DNA of 8,607 nucleotides from assembly GCA_958438125.1 (NCBI GenBank), contig CAUBQN010000060.1, forward strand, positions 1-8,607. The letters are read 5' to 3'. Positions 1-6,586 of this stretch are shown piece after piece. Every line of letters starts with the position of its first letter. Within the stretch, counting starts at the first letter, position 1. The notes beneath the pieces were generated by a model. That model saw only the letters and a list, made by a program, of their open reading frames with translations, was not told the DNA's origin and ran no database searches. The stretch is from an uncultured Collinsella sp. Lineage in GTDB: Bacteria; Actinomycetota; Coriobacteriia; Coriobacteriales; Coriobacteriaceae. A program made the translations under genes and the position numbers.

Positions 1-7
1 GGTACGA

Positions 8-1135
8 CTAACGGCATTTCAGTGCCTTCCTGATATCGAACAGCATGACCTCGATGGCCAGCTGGGGAGTAACGTTTCTGGCGATGTTGCGCTCAGCGGT
101 GGCAACCGCCTCGAGCGCCTGGGTGGCACCCGCAACATTCGTCGCCGCGGCAAGCCGCCCGATCGTGTCGCGCACGTCCTCGTTCACAACGTCTGCCGCC
201 TCATCCTGAAGCGTCAGCAGCACGTCGCGCATGAGCGTCCGCGCGCTCGCCAGCGCTTCCATGATACCCGAACGCTCGCGCGCGTTGAGTTCGCGCTTGT
301 TGCGGTCCTCAAGCTGCTTCAATGCTCCACGCGACAGGTAGTCGGCATTTTGCTCGAGCACCTTTTCCTGCGTGGACTTGACCTCGGCGAGCGGCGCCTT
401 GACGGCGACGGTGAGCGACTTGGCGCGACTGAGCACATCGGCCTCGTCGGCAGCGATGAGCGAGTCGATGGCGCGGACCATCTGGCGACGGGCGTCCTGG
501 CGCTCGGCGCTCTTGAGGAACTCGATACCACGCGTGGGGCTTCCCGCCACGGCGACGGCCATGCGGCAGCGCGCGAGATCCTGACCGGTGGCGCGGCTCA
601 CGGCCTGCGCGGCCACAGTAGGCGACACCAGCCGAAACGGCACGCACTGGCAGCGGCTCACGATGGTGGGCAGCATCACGTCGGCCGAGGTGCCCAACAG
701 GATGAACATGACGCCCTCGGGCGGTTCCTCGAGCGTTTTGAGCAGCGCGTTGGCGGTGTTGGCGCGCAGTTGCTCGGCACGGTCGATGATGTAGACCTTT
801 GCCTTGGCGCGGATGGGGGCCAGGGGCACGTCGTCGAGCAGCTCGCGGGTCTGCGCGATGAGGTAGCCCGTAGCACTTTCGGGCGTGTAATAGTGCACGT
901 CGGGATGCGTATGGCGGGCGACGCGTACGCAGCTGTCGCACGAGCCACAGCCGCCCTGCTCGCACAGGAATGCCTGGGCAAGCGCCCATGCGGCGTCGAG
1001 CTTACCGGCGCCGGGCGCGCCCAAAAACAGGTAGGCGTGCGATGCGCGGCCGTTTGCGATGGCGTTGGTCAAGAAGTCGCGCACGCGCTGTTGGGTGTCG
1101 AGCTTGGCCAGCAGGCTTGCCTGAGCGGGGGCCAT
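8..1135 (-). CDS. holB: DNA polymerase III, delta-prime subunit
   Basis: The delta-prime subunit is part of the clamp-loader complex that opens the sliding clamp and loads it on primed DNA. The 375-residue protein has an AAA+ fold start with a P-loop-like GAPGAGK at residues 39-45. Its lysine is followed by Leu instead of Ser/Thr, which fits the known loss of ATPase activity in many delta-prime proteins. A four-cysteine zinc module lies at C58, C63, C66 and C69. NALLKTLEEPP at 129-139 and the SRC motif at 160-162, the arginine finger offered to a neighbouring subunit, are both typical of HolB/DnaX. I chose the ATG at 1135, because AAGGAGG stands 9 nt upstream; a TTG at 1156 in the same frame would overlap tmk and has no better site. 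Only one base separates it from the tmk stop codon, so the two are surely cotranscribed and probably translationally coupled. The TAG stop is inside the window, so the gene is complete. Confidence 0.93.
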   Translation of the reverse strand: MAPAQASLLAKLDTQQRVRDFLTNAIANGRASHAYLFLGAPGAGKLDAAWALAQAFLCEQGGCGSCDSCVRVARHTHPDVHYYTPESATGYLIAQTRELLDDVPLAPIRAKAKVYIIDRAEQLRANTANALLKTLEEPPEGVMFILLGTSADVMLPTIVSRCQCVPFRLVSPTVAAQAVSRATGQDLARCRMAVAVAGSPTRGIEFLKSAERQDARRQMVRAIDSLIAADEADVLSRAKSLTVAVKAPLAEVKSTQEKVLEQNADYLSRGALKQLEDRNKRELNARERSGIMEALASARTLMRDVLLTLQDEAADVVNEDVRDTIGRLAAATNVAGATQALEAVATAERNIARNVTPQLAIEVMLFDIRKALKCR

Positions 1136-1136
1136 G

Positions 1137-1820
1137 TTACTCGGCCTCCTTGGCAAGCGCGGCGGCGACGGCGTCTTGGGGAATGTCGAGACCGTACGCG
1201 CGAACCAGCTCGACCGTCTGCGCGAAGACGTCTGCGATCGACGCAGTGGCGTCGATGAGCTTTACGCGGGCGGGTTCCTCGGCAGCGATAGCGCAAAATC
1301 CCTGGTAGACGCGCTCCTGGAAGGCCATGCCCTTGGCCTCCATGCGATCGGCCGCACCGCGGGCTGCCATGCGCAGTGCCGCCTGCTCGGGCGTGATGTG
1401 ATAGACGAGCGTGAGCGCCGGATGCGTACCGGCGACAGCCAGGTTGTTGGCATCGCGCACCATCTGGCGGTCGAGGCCGTCGGCAAACGCCTGGTAGCAG
1501 GTCGTGGAATCGTAGAAGCGGTCGCACAGGACCACCTTGCCGACAGCGAGGGCGGGAGCTATGACCTCGTGCACCAACTGGGCGCGCGCCGCCTCGTAGA
1601 GCAACAACTCGCAGGTGTCGCCCATCGCCGTATTGGCGGGGTCGAGCAGCAGGGCGCGGATCTTTTCGCTGATGGCAGTGCCGCCCGGCTCGCGCAGGCT
1701 CACAACCTGGTAGCCAGCAAGGTCGAGCGCACGGGCAAGCAGGCGCGCCTGCGTAGATTTACCGGCGCCATCGACACCCTCGAGCGTAATGAAGCTATGT
1801 TGAGCGGGCTCAAAAGCCAT
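1137..1820 (-). CDS. tmk: Thymidylate kinase (dTMP kinase)
   Basis: Tmk phosphorylates dTMP to dTDP with ATP, an essential cytosolic step in dTTP synthesis. The 227-residue protein is slightly longer than the usual 205-215, with a short extension at each end. Visible motifs are the P-loop GVDGAGKST (15-23), the dTMP-contacting REPGGT (43-48), the DRF signature (100-102) and the LID region around 148-165 with several arginines (RMAARGAADR). A P-loop without a basic residue at the variable position, combined with a basic LID, is the bacterial type II arrangement seen in E. coli. The ATG at 1820 is preceded by a purine-rich GGAAGGGG about 8 nt upstream. It is the first gene of a two-gene unit with holB and has its own candidate promoter upstream. 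The gene upstream on this strand, topA, is separated from it by an opposite-strand gene. Confidence 0.95.
   Translation of the reverse strand: MAFEPAQHSFITLEGVDGAGKSTQARLLARALDLAGYQVVSLREPGGTAISEKIRALLLDPANTAMGDTCELLLYEAARAQLVHEVIAPALAVGKVVLCDRFYDSTTCYQAFADGLDRQMVRDANNLAVAGTHPALTLVYHITPEQAALRMAARGAADRMEAKGMAFQERVYQGFCAIAAEEPARVKLIDATASIADVFAQTVELVRAYGLDIPQDAVAAALAKEAE
1145..1151 (-). promoter_or_regulatory. Ribosome binding site of holB
   Basis: The minus strand reads AAGGAGG, ending 9 nt before the ATG at 1135. The site lies inside the last codons of tmk. It fixes the holB start at 1135 and rules against the upstream TTG at 1156. Confidence 0.8.
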
Positions 1821-1872
1821 GGGCGCAGCCCCTTCCTACAAGGCGCGTAAATGCAGATATATCAACCAAGCC

Positions 1873-1901
1873 ATGATACCCCAGTGCTCGGCGCGTCCCA
1901 A
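1873..1901 (-). promoter_or_regulatory. Candidate promoter for tmk-holB
   Basis: On the minus strand a TTGGGA (1896-1901) is followed, after exactly 17 nt, by TATCAT (1873-1878). These resemble the -35 and -10 boxes of the housekeeping sigma factor. Transcription would start near 1866, giving a leader of about 45 nt before the tmk ATG. This is a prediction from pattern only. Confidence 0.5.
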
Positions 1902-1929
1902 ATCCAACCTAGCCATCGAGGCATCCCCG

Positions 1930-1998
1930 AAGTTGCGGTGAAATAGGGACTGATTGAAGCTCTGAGACCGCCAAACAGTCCCTATTTCACCGCAACTT
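1930..1998. repeat. Perfect 23-bp inverted repeat between divergent genes
   Basis: The arms at 1930-1952 and 1976-1998 are exact reverse complements, with a 23-nt centre. The left arm starts AAGTTGCGG and contains AATAGGGAC. There is no T-run after either side, so it is not a standard intrinsic terminator. It sits between the predicted tmk promoter and the -10 box of the divergent zinc-ribbon gene. The arm shares the core TAGGGAC with the inverted repeat at 3062-3115. It looks like a dispersed palindromic repeat (REP/MITE type) rather than an operator, because the arms are long and perfect. That classification is inference. Confidence 0.85.
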
Positions 1999-2023
1999 AT
2001 GAAGGGGAATTTTGGACGCTGGG

Positions 2024-2029
2024 TATAAT
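2024..2029 (+). promoter_or_regulatory. -10 box for the zinc-ribbon gene
   Basis: A perfect TATAAT stands 37 nt before the chosen ATG at 2067. No good -35 box is present at the normal distance (2001-2006 reads GAAGGG), and there is no TGn extension. The promoter may therefore be weak or activator-dependent. The inverted repeat ends 25 nt upstream of it. Confidence 0.55.
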
Positions 2030-2054
2030 CGTCGTATTGCATTGAAATGTGGCG

Positions 2055-2061
2055 AAAGGAG
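2055..2061 (+). promoter_or_regulatory. Ribosome binding site of the zinc-ribbon gene
   Basis: AAAGGAG ends 5 nt before the ATG at 2067. A GTG at 2049 in the same frame would place this site inside the coding region, so 2067 is the better start. Confidence 0.75.
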
Positions 2062-2066
2062 TGGCA

Positions 2067-3041
2067 ATGTCTCGGTATTGCACCTCGTGCGGCAAGCTTC
2101 TTGCAGATAATGCCAAGTTCTGCACCTCGTGCGGTGCACCTGTTGAGCAAACAACCGCGAGCGATAGCCAGCCCGCTTTTGAGCAGACCGGCTCCCTTGA
2201 TACGCCGCAAGTCAAGGCGGACGACCCCCTCGCCTATCGCCCCGACCCCGCCGCAGGCCCCGCGGCCGTCGAGACCACGCAGCGCATACCCGTCGCGAGC
2301 GACTCGCCCCAACAGCAGCCGGCTCCCGCATACGCGCCCGCTTCGCCACAGACCCCCACTCCCAAAAAGAGCGGCACCGGGCCGCTTATCGCCGTTATCG
2401 TTGTGCTGGTGGCAATCATCATCGCCCTGGTCGTTTTCTTTGTGATCAAGCCTTTCGACAACGCCGCCACGCAGACGACTGCCGAGGTAGCTAAGCTGCA
2501 CCATGACGTCGACGACGATGACCTAAAGCCTCTCGGCGATCCCAACAGCCTGTATGACGATGACGACGAGGATGGCGGCGAAGCAACGCTCTCCGAGCAG
2601 AACCTCTACCGCCGACTGAGCGAATACTACGACTTGCTCGAAGACCTCGACAACTACGTCCGTGGCTGCGCGCAGAACTTCAACGGCAGCTATCTGGAAG
2701 AAGATCGCACCACCCGTCAAAATCTCGCCGACGTCGCCGAGCGCACAGAGGACACCATCGAGCAGTATTACGACATCGTCGAGGACCTGGACGTCCCGAC
2801 GAGCTCTAAGAACTACAGTTCCTGGAAAGACATCGTTGCCCTGTATGACGACCTGGATCACCGCATTGACGCAATCTGTGATGCCTGGGAGATCAGCCTG
2901 AAATACACCAAGCCTGCGGATCACAAGAATGAGATCGTGGCGCCGCTGTCGCGCGACAACGTGGCGGGCACCAATGACAATAAGTACCGCCTAGACTTTG
3001 AGGAGCGCTACCCCGGCGCCAAACCCGTCGAAGTGAACTAG
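2067..3041 (+). CDS. Zinc-ribbon single-pass membrane protein of unknown function
   Basis: I do not recognise a specific family beyond the N-terminal ribbon. The 324-residue protein begins with a short double zinc ribbon, CTSCG (5-9) and CTSCG (19-23), of the kind found on many uncharacterised membrane proteins of Gram-positive bacteria. A Pro/Ala/Gln-rich disordered linker (about 27-104) leads to one hydrophobic helix (about 106-128). There is no signal peptide, so the ribbon is probably cytoplasmic and the C-terminal part outside. After the membrane come two acidic runs (D149-D152 and D164-D169). A helical domain rich in Tyr, Asp and Glu follows (about 176-280), with heptad-like LEDLDNY and VEDLD segments. 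The tail is hydrophilic. It is the only plus-strand gene here, divergent from tmk and convergent with topA, with a palindromic repeat on each side. A sensory, cell-envelope or scaffolding role is possible, but nothing in the sequence decides between them. Confidence 0.85.
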   Translation: MSRYCTSCGKLLADNAKFCTSCGAPVEQTTASDSQPAFEQTGSLDTPQVKADDPLAYRPDPAAGPAAVETTQRIPVASDSPQQQPAPAYAPASPQTPTPKKSGTGPLIAVIVVLVAIIIALVVFFVIKPFDNAATQTTAEVAKLHHDVDDDDLKPLGDPNSLYDDDDEDGGEATLSEQNLYRRLSEYYDLLEDLDNYVRGCAQNFNGSYLEEDRTTRQNLADVAERTEDTIEQYYDIVEDLDVPTSSKNYSSWKDIVALYDDLDHRIDAICDAWEISLKYTKPADHKNEIVAPLSRDNVAGTNDNKYRLDFEERYPGAKPVEVN

Positions 3042-3061
3042 CGCTTTGTCGTTCCCGAGCC

Positions 3062-3115
3062 GGCAGTTAGGGACGTTCCTAAACTGCCGGCAGAAAAGGA
3101 ACGTCCCTAACTGCC
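3062..3115. repeat. 19-bp inverted repeat with REPIN-like nested palindromes
   Basis: The arms at 3062-3080 and 3097-3115 are exact reverse complements around a 16-nt centre. That centre holds a small palindrome, CTGCCGGCAG (3084-3093). Each half can also fold alone. In the left half CGGCAGTT (3061-3068) pairs with AACTGCCG (3082-3089), with an added 3-bp AGG/CCT stem. The right half folds similarly but less well (GGCAG 3089-3093 with CTGCC 3111-3115). Two inverted copies of a small palindrome is the layout of REPIN elements. The repeat begins 20 nt after the zinc-ribbon gene stop and ends just before the terminator. It shares TAGGGAC with the repeat at 1930-1998. Confidence 0.8.
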
Positions 3116-3118
3116 AGA

Positions 3119-3160
3119 TAAAAAAACGAGCGAGGATTTTGAGGTCCTCGCTCGTTTTTG
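3119..3160. terminator. Bidirectional intrinsic terminator
   Basis: A perfect 10-bp GC-rich stem (3127-3136 with 3145-3154, CGAGCGAGGA and its complement) encloses an 8-nt loop. A run of seven A lies on its left and five T on its right. It can therefore end transcription from both sides: from the zinc-ribbon gene on the plus strand and from topA on the minus strand. Its place between two convergent genes fits this exactly. Confidence 0.9.
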
Positions 3161-3186
3161 TTTTAGGTGATGTCTCGACCGTGCGG

Positions 3187-5793
3187 CTACTTGTCGGCAG
3201 CGGTCTTTTTGGTAGTCGACTTCTTGGCCGTCGTCTTTTTGGCCGTCGTCTTTTTGGCGGTCGTCTTCTTGGCAGCAGTCTTCTTTGCCGCCGTCGTCTT
3301 CTTGGCCGTGCTCGCCTTAGTCGTGGTCTTGCGGCCGCGGGCGGGCTTCTTCTCCTTGGTCGGGCAGTCCATGTTCACGCAGATGCGCCACGGGCCGCGC
3401 GCGGTGTTGACCACCACGATGGGAGCGCCGCACTCGGGGCAGGTCTCACCCGTCGCCTCGAGCTTGCCGCGCGCCGGCAGAGGATAGCTCACGCCGCAGT
3501 CATCGTAGTTGGTGCAGCGGATAAAGCGCTTGCCGCTCTTCTCACTCTTGTGCGCGATCAGGTCGCCATGGCGTCCGGCCTCGGCGCACACCTTGCACTC
3601 GCCCACCTTAAGGTCAGGCTCGTAGTTGGTGGGGCACGTGGGGTTCACGCAAATCTCGAAGGCCTTCTGGCGGAACGGCTGGCACTTAATGCGCGGCGCG
3701 CCGCACTCGGGGCACACGGCCGCCTCGCCCTCGAGCGGGCTCACCTTGACGCCGCTCGGCACCGGATAGGTCACGTCGCAGTCGGGCCAGCCCATGCAGC
3801 CAATGAAGCTGCCGCGGGTCTTGGCACTCGTCTTCATAACCAGGTCCTTGCCGCACTTGGGGCAAGCGCCCACGCGCGCATCGGCCGTGACGGCGTCGCT
3901 GATGGCGTCGCCCAACTCCTGCGTGTGCTTGAGCAGCTCGTCGAGCACGCCAGCCAGCAGCGCGCGCGAGTGCGTCACGACATGCTCTTCGGTATCCTCG
4001 CCGCGCTCCACACGGGTCATGTCGCCATCGAGCTCGCTGGTCATATCGGGGCTCGTGATGCGCGGGGCAAACTGCGACAGTGCATCGATAATGGCGATAC
4101 CCAGCTGACTCGGCTCCACGGGATCGTTTTTGAGATAGCGCACGGCGTACAGGCGCTCGATGATGCTCGCGCGCGTGGACTTGGTGCCCAGGCCGCGCTT
4201 TTCCATCTCCTGCACGAGCTTGCCCTGGCTGTAGCGCGCGGGCGGCTCGGTCTGCTTGGCCTCGAGTTTAATGTCGAACACGTCGACCGTGTCGCCCTGC
4301 TCCAGCGGCGGCATCTGCTCATCGCGCTTAAGGCCGTACGGATAGGCCTCGCGGAAGCCAGGGGTCACAAGCACGTCGCCCGAGGCCACGAACGGCTCGC
4401 CGTTGACGTCGAGCTCGAGCTTGGTGTTCTCGATGGTCGCGGGACCCATGAGCGTCGCCAGGAAGCGGCGGGCGATGAGGTCGTAGAGCTTGCGCTGACC
4501 GCCGTCGAGTGTGGACGGATCGCCCTCGCCCGTGGGGTAGATAGGCGGGTGGTCGGTGGTCTCGACTTTACCGCGCGTGGGCTTCATGGGGCCAGCGAGT
4601 ACCTTTTTGCACACGGGCGCCAGCGCCGGGTTGATCTTTGCCAGGTCGCTCACTACGGCGCCCAGATCGAGCGTCGCGGGATACACGGTGTTGTCGACAC
4701 GCGGGTAGCTGATAAGGCCCGCCATGTAGAGGGACTCGGCGATGCGCATGGTACGCGCAGGTGAGATGCCCTCGGCTGCGGCGGCAGCCTGCAGCGAGGT
4801 AGTCGCAAACGGCGTGGGCGGCTGCTGCTTGCGCGAGCGCTTGGTCACCGCGGCGACGGTTGCCGTCTTGGCACCGTCAACGTGACCGTACGCCGTCTCA
4901 GCAGCATCCTTGTCGGTAAAGCGCGCCGTCTTGTGCGCGATCTTAAAGCGATCGTCCTCGGCAGCGCCTTGCGCGGCACCCATGCCGCGAATCTGCCAAT
5001 AGTCCTCGGGCACAAACGCCATGCGCTCGCGTTCGCGCTCGACCACCAGGGCAAGCGTCGGCGTCTGCACGCGGCCGGCGGAACGCACGTTGCCAAAGCC
5101 GCCAAACTTGGCGAGCGTCAGGTAGCGCGTGAGCACCGCACCCCAAATGAGGTCGATGTGCTGACGGCTCTCGCCGGCGTCGGCCAGGTTCTGGTCGAGC
5201 GAGACAAGGTTATCGAAGGCCTGCGTGATCTCGGCCTTGGTAAACGAAGAATACTGGGCGCGGGCGACCGGCAAGTCGGGCGCCACCTCGCGCACCTTGT
5301 TGAGGGCGTCCGAACCAATCAGCTCGCCCTCGCGATCGAAGTCCGTGGCGATGATGACGCTGTCGGACTTTTTGGCGAGGTTCTTAAGCGAGCGGATGAG
5401 TTCCTTCTCGGCCGGCAGCTTAATGACGGGTGCCCAGGTGAGATACGGCAGACTCTCGAGCTTCCAGCCCTTGATGGAGATGCCGTCGGCAAGAAACGGC
5501 TTGCGCTTGGTGTCGTAGGGCGGGCGTGCCAGGCCATCGGGCATGTCGGCCGGCAGTATCTCGCCGTCCTCGGTAACCGAATACCAGCCCAGCTTTTTAT
5601 CGAACAGCACGCTGTCGCAAAAATCGGGCGCAAGGATGTGACCGGCAAGGCCGATGGTCACGCACTCCTCGCCCTTCCACTCAAAACGGTAGATGGCGGT
5701 GTTGTACACCTTGTCCTTTTTGGGTTTGCCCGTGGACAGACGCTCGGCAATCTGACGCGCGGCGTCGTTTTTCTCTGCGATGATGAGCTTCAA
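3187..5793 (-). CDS. topA: Type IA DNA topoisomerase I, archaeal-like core
   Basis: This enzyme relaxes negative supercoils through a transient 5'-phosphotyrosine link. The 868-residue protein starts with a TOPRIM domain: AEK with E7, then DFDRE with D151, D153 and E155 as metal-binding acids. Next come the type IA core motifs DAGESRQHIDLIWG (205-218) and SAGRVQTPTLAL (238-249), then the active-site segment ISYPRVDNT with catalytic Tyr363. RGLGTKSTRASII follows at 533-545. The wording of these motifs, such as SYPR and GTKSTR, resembles archaeal TopA more than E. coli TopA. Four C4 zinc modules follow: C644/647/666/672, C694/697/715/720, C733/736/760/766 and C785/788/805/810. A Lys/Ala/Thr tail (about 823-868) should bind DNA without sequence specificity. 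The start is TTG at 5793, supported by AGGAG 6 nt upstream. It lies 54 nt after hypB on the same strand with no clear promoter between, so it is probably in the tat-hyp transcript. The shared terminator at 3119-3160 follows. Confidence 0.93.
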   Translation of the reverse strand: MKLIIAEKNDAARQIAERLSTGKPKKDKVYNTAIYRFEWKGEECVTIGLAGHILAPDFCDSVLFDKKLGWYSVTEDGEILPADMPDGLARPPYDTKRKPFLADGISIKGWKLESLPYLTWAPVIKLPAEKELIRSLKNLAKKSDSVIIATDFDREGELIGSDALNKVREVAPDLPVARAQYSSFTKAEITQAFDNLVSLDQNLADAGESRQHIDLIWGAVLTRYLTLAKFGGFGNVRSAGRVQTPTLALVVERERERMAFVPEDYWQIRGMGAAQGAAEDDRFKIAHKTARFTDKDAAETAYGHVDGAKTATVAAVTKRSRKQQPPTPFATTSLQAAAAAEGISPARTMRIAESLYMAGLISYPRVDNTVYPATLDLGAVVSDLAKINPALAPVCKKVLAGPMKPTRGKVETTDHPPIYPTGEGDPSTLDGGQRKLYDLIARRFLATLMGPATIENTKLELDVNGEPFVASGDVLVTPGFREAYPYGLKRDEQMPPLEQGDTVDVFDIKLEAKQTEPPARYSQGKLVQEMEKRGLGTKSTRASIIERLYAVRYLKNDPVEPSQLGIAIIDALSQFAPRITSPDMTSELDGDMTRVERGEDTEEHVVTHSRALLAGVLDELLKHTQELGDAISDAVTADARVGACPKCGKDLVMKTSAKTRGSFIGCMGWPDCDVTYPVPSGVKVSPLEGEAAVCPECGAPRIKCQPFRQKAFEICVNPTCPTNYEPDLKVGECKVCAEAGRHGDLIAHKSEKSGKRFIRCTNYDDCGVSYPLPARGKLEATGETCPECGAPIVVVNTARGPWRICVNMDCPTKEKKPARGRKTTTKASTAKKTTAAKKTAAKKTTAKKTTAKKTTAKKSTTKKTAADK
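3190..3303 (-). repeat. Degenerate 15-bp tandem repeat coding the TopA lysine tail
   Basis: Near the topA 3' end the plus strand shows repeated units of the type GTCGTCTTTTTGGCC at 15-bp spacing, most exact around 3226-3275. Each unit codes a five-residue AKKTT block on the minus strand. The period is in frame, so gain or loss of units would change tail length without a frameshift. Confidence 0.85.
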
Positions 5794-5799
5794 AAGAGG

Positions 5800-5804
5800 C
5801 TCCT
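5800..5804 (-). promoter_or_regulatory. Ribosome binding site deciding the topA TTG start
   Basis: The minus strand reads AGGAG, ending 6 nt before the TTG at 5793. The encoded N-terminus MKLIIAEKND matches where type IA topoisomerases begin their TOPRIM domain, so the rare TTG start is credible. No ATG is available further upstream in frame before the hypB region. Confidence 0.75.
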
Positions 5805-5847
5805 ATCTCGTGTCTCTGCGGCTACGCCCGCCCGTATGGCGGCCGAT

Positions 5848-6531
5848 TTACGCCCTTGCTTGCTCGATCTGCCCGATGAGCCAATCGCACCAGGCATCCA
5901 TGCCCTCGCCCTTGCGCGCGCTCACGGCAAACCGCGGCGCCTGCGGATTGAGGTCATCGAGTGTCTTAGTATACCTATCCATGTCAAAATCGAAAGCCGG
6001 GGCCACGTCGACCTTATTGAGCAGCTGCGCGCCAGCGTGCTGGAAAATGCCCGGGTACTTGATGGGCTTGTCGTCGCCCTCGGGCACCGAGAGAATCATG
6101 ATGGACAGGTTCTCACCCAGGTCAAAGTCGACCGGGCAGACCAAGTTGCCCACATTTTCGATAAAGATGACGTCGATGTTCTCCAGACCGACGGCCTGGT
6201 CGAACGCGTCAACGGCCTCCATGATCATGTTGCCCTCGAGGTGGCACAGGCCACCCGTGTTGATCTGGATGGCGGGCATGCCGGCTTCCTTCATGGTGAT
6301 GGCGTCGACATCCGAGGCAATATCGCCCTCGATGACGGCACAGCGCAGGCCAGCCTTGTCGCGCAGGCGCTCGTTGGTGCCCAGGATCGTGGTGGTCTTG
6401 CCCGAACCGGGGCTCGACAGCACATTGATCACATAGGTGTTTGTCTCTTTAAATCGCTGTCGCAGCTGATCTGCCAGGCGCTCGTTGCGCGACAGAATCG
6501 GCGACGCGATATCAATCGTTTTCTCAGCCAT
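5848..6531 (-). CDS. hypB: Hydrogenase nickel-insertion GTPase HypB
   Basis: HypB is the GTPase that works with HypA to deliver nickel to the large subunit of [NiFe]-hydrogenase. The 227-residue protein has the G1 loop SSPGSGKTT (39-47), EGDIASDVDA (68-77), and the G-domain metal site formed by C96-H97 (GGLCHLE) and C132 (GNLVCP). It also has the G4 motif NKVD (172-175) and a SARKGEG segment (204-210). It lacks both the N-terminal CxxCGC high-affinity nickel motif of E. coli HypB and the His-rich stretch of other members, so it is the short form. I chose the ATG at 6531 because AAGGAG stands 8 nt upstream. A GTG at 6540 in the same frame overlaps that site. It follows hypA by 55 nt and precedes topA by 54 nt on the same strand. 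A related UreG-type role in urease is unlikely given the neighbouring HypA. Confidence 0.95.
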   Translation of the reverse strand: MAEKTIDIASPILSRNERLADQLRQRFKETNTYVINVLSSPGSGKTTTILGTNERLRDKAGLRCAVIEGDIASDVDAITMKEAGMPAIQINTGGLCHLEGNMIMEAVDAFDQAVGLENIDVIFIENVGNLVCPVDFDLGENLSIMILSVPEGDDKPIKYPGIFQHAGAQLLNKVDVAPAFDFDMDRYTKTLDDLNPQAPRFAVSARKGEGMDAWCDWLIGQIEQARA

Positions 6532-6539
6532 ACTCGGCA

Positions 6540-6545
6540 CTCCTT
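6540..6545 (-). promoter_or_regulatory. Ribosome binding site of hypB
   Basis: AAGGAG on the minus strand ends 8 nt before the ATG at 6531. The alternative GTG start at 6540 overlaps the last base of the site and is therefore rejected. Confidence 0.75.
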
Positions 6546-6586
6546 ACTTTGGCCCCTTTATACCCCATCACCAGATGGCTAGCGGG

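Noticed and set aside
350..1258. A long plus-strand reading frame opposite holB and tmk
   Set aside because: The minus strand has clear HolB and Tmk motifs with good ribosome binding sites. The plus-strand product has no recognisable domain and is rich in Gly, His and Arg, typical of antisense frames in high-GC genes.
2067..2135. Zinc-ribbon segment as a rubredoxin-like redox protein
   Set aside because: The CxxC pairs are only 14 residues apart and followed by a disordered linker and membrane helix, which fits a short structural zinc ribbon and not a rubredoxin fold.
3190..3303. CRISPR-like array from the regular 15-bp repeats
   Set aside because: The repeats are contiguous, have no spacers and are in frame with the topA lysine tail.
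3046..4764. A 572-residue plus-strand frame opposite the topA 3' half
   Set aside because: Its start runs through the inverted repeat and the terminator, and the product is low-complexity Leu/Gly/Arg/His sequence. TopA zinc modules and catalytic motifs occupy the other strand.
5794..5847. Terminator or promoter in the hypB-topA gap
   Set aside because: Only a 5-bp GC stem (CCGCC/GGCGG) without a T-run is visible, and no -10/-35 pair can be made out.
4882..6582. A 566-residue plus-strand frame spanning topA, the gap and hypB
   Set aside because: It crosses two convincing minus-strand genes and their intergenic region without any domain of its own. It is an absence of stops caused by codon bias.
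6532..6586. Internal promoter before hypB, based on TATAAA in the hypA-hypB gap
   Set aside because: There is no -35-like hexamer at suitable spacing, and a short hairpin-forming CCATC/GATGG occupies the area. The evidence is too weak to call.
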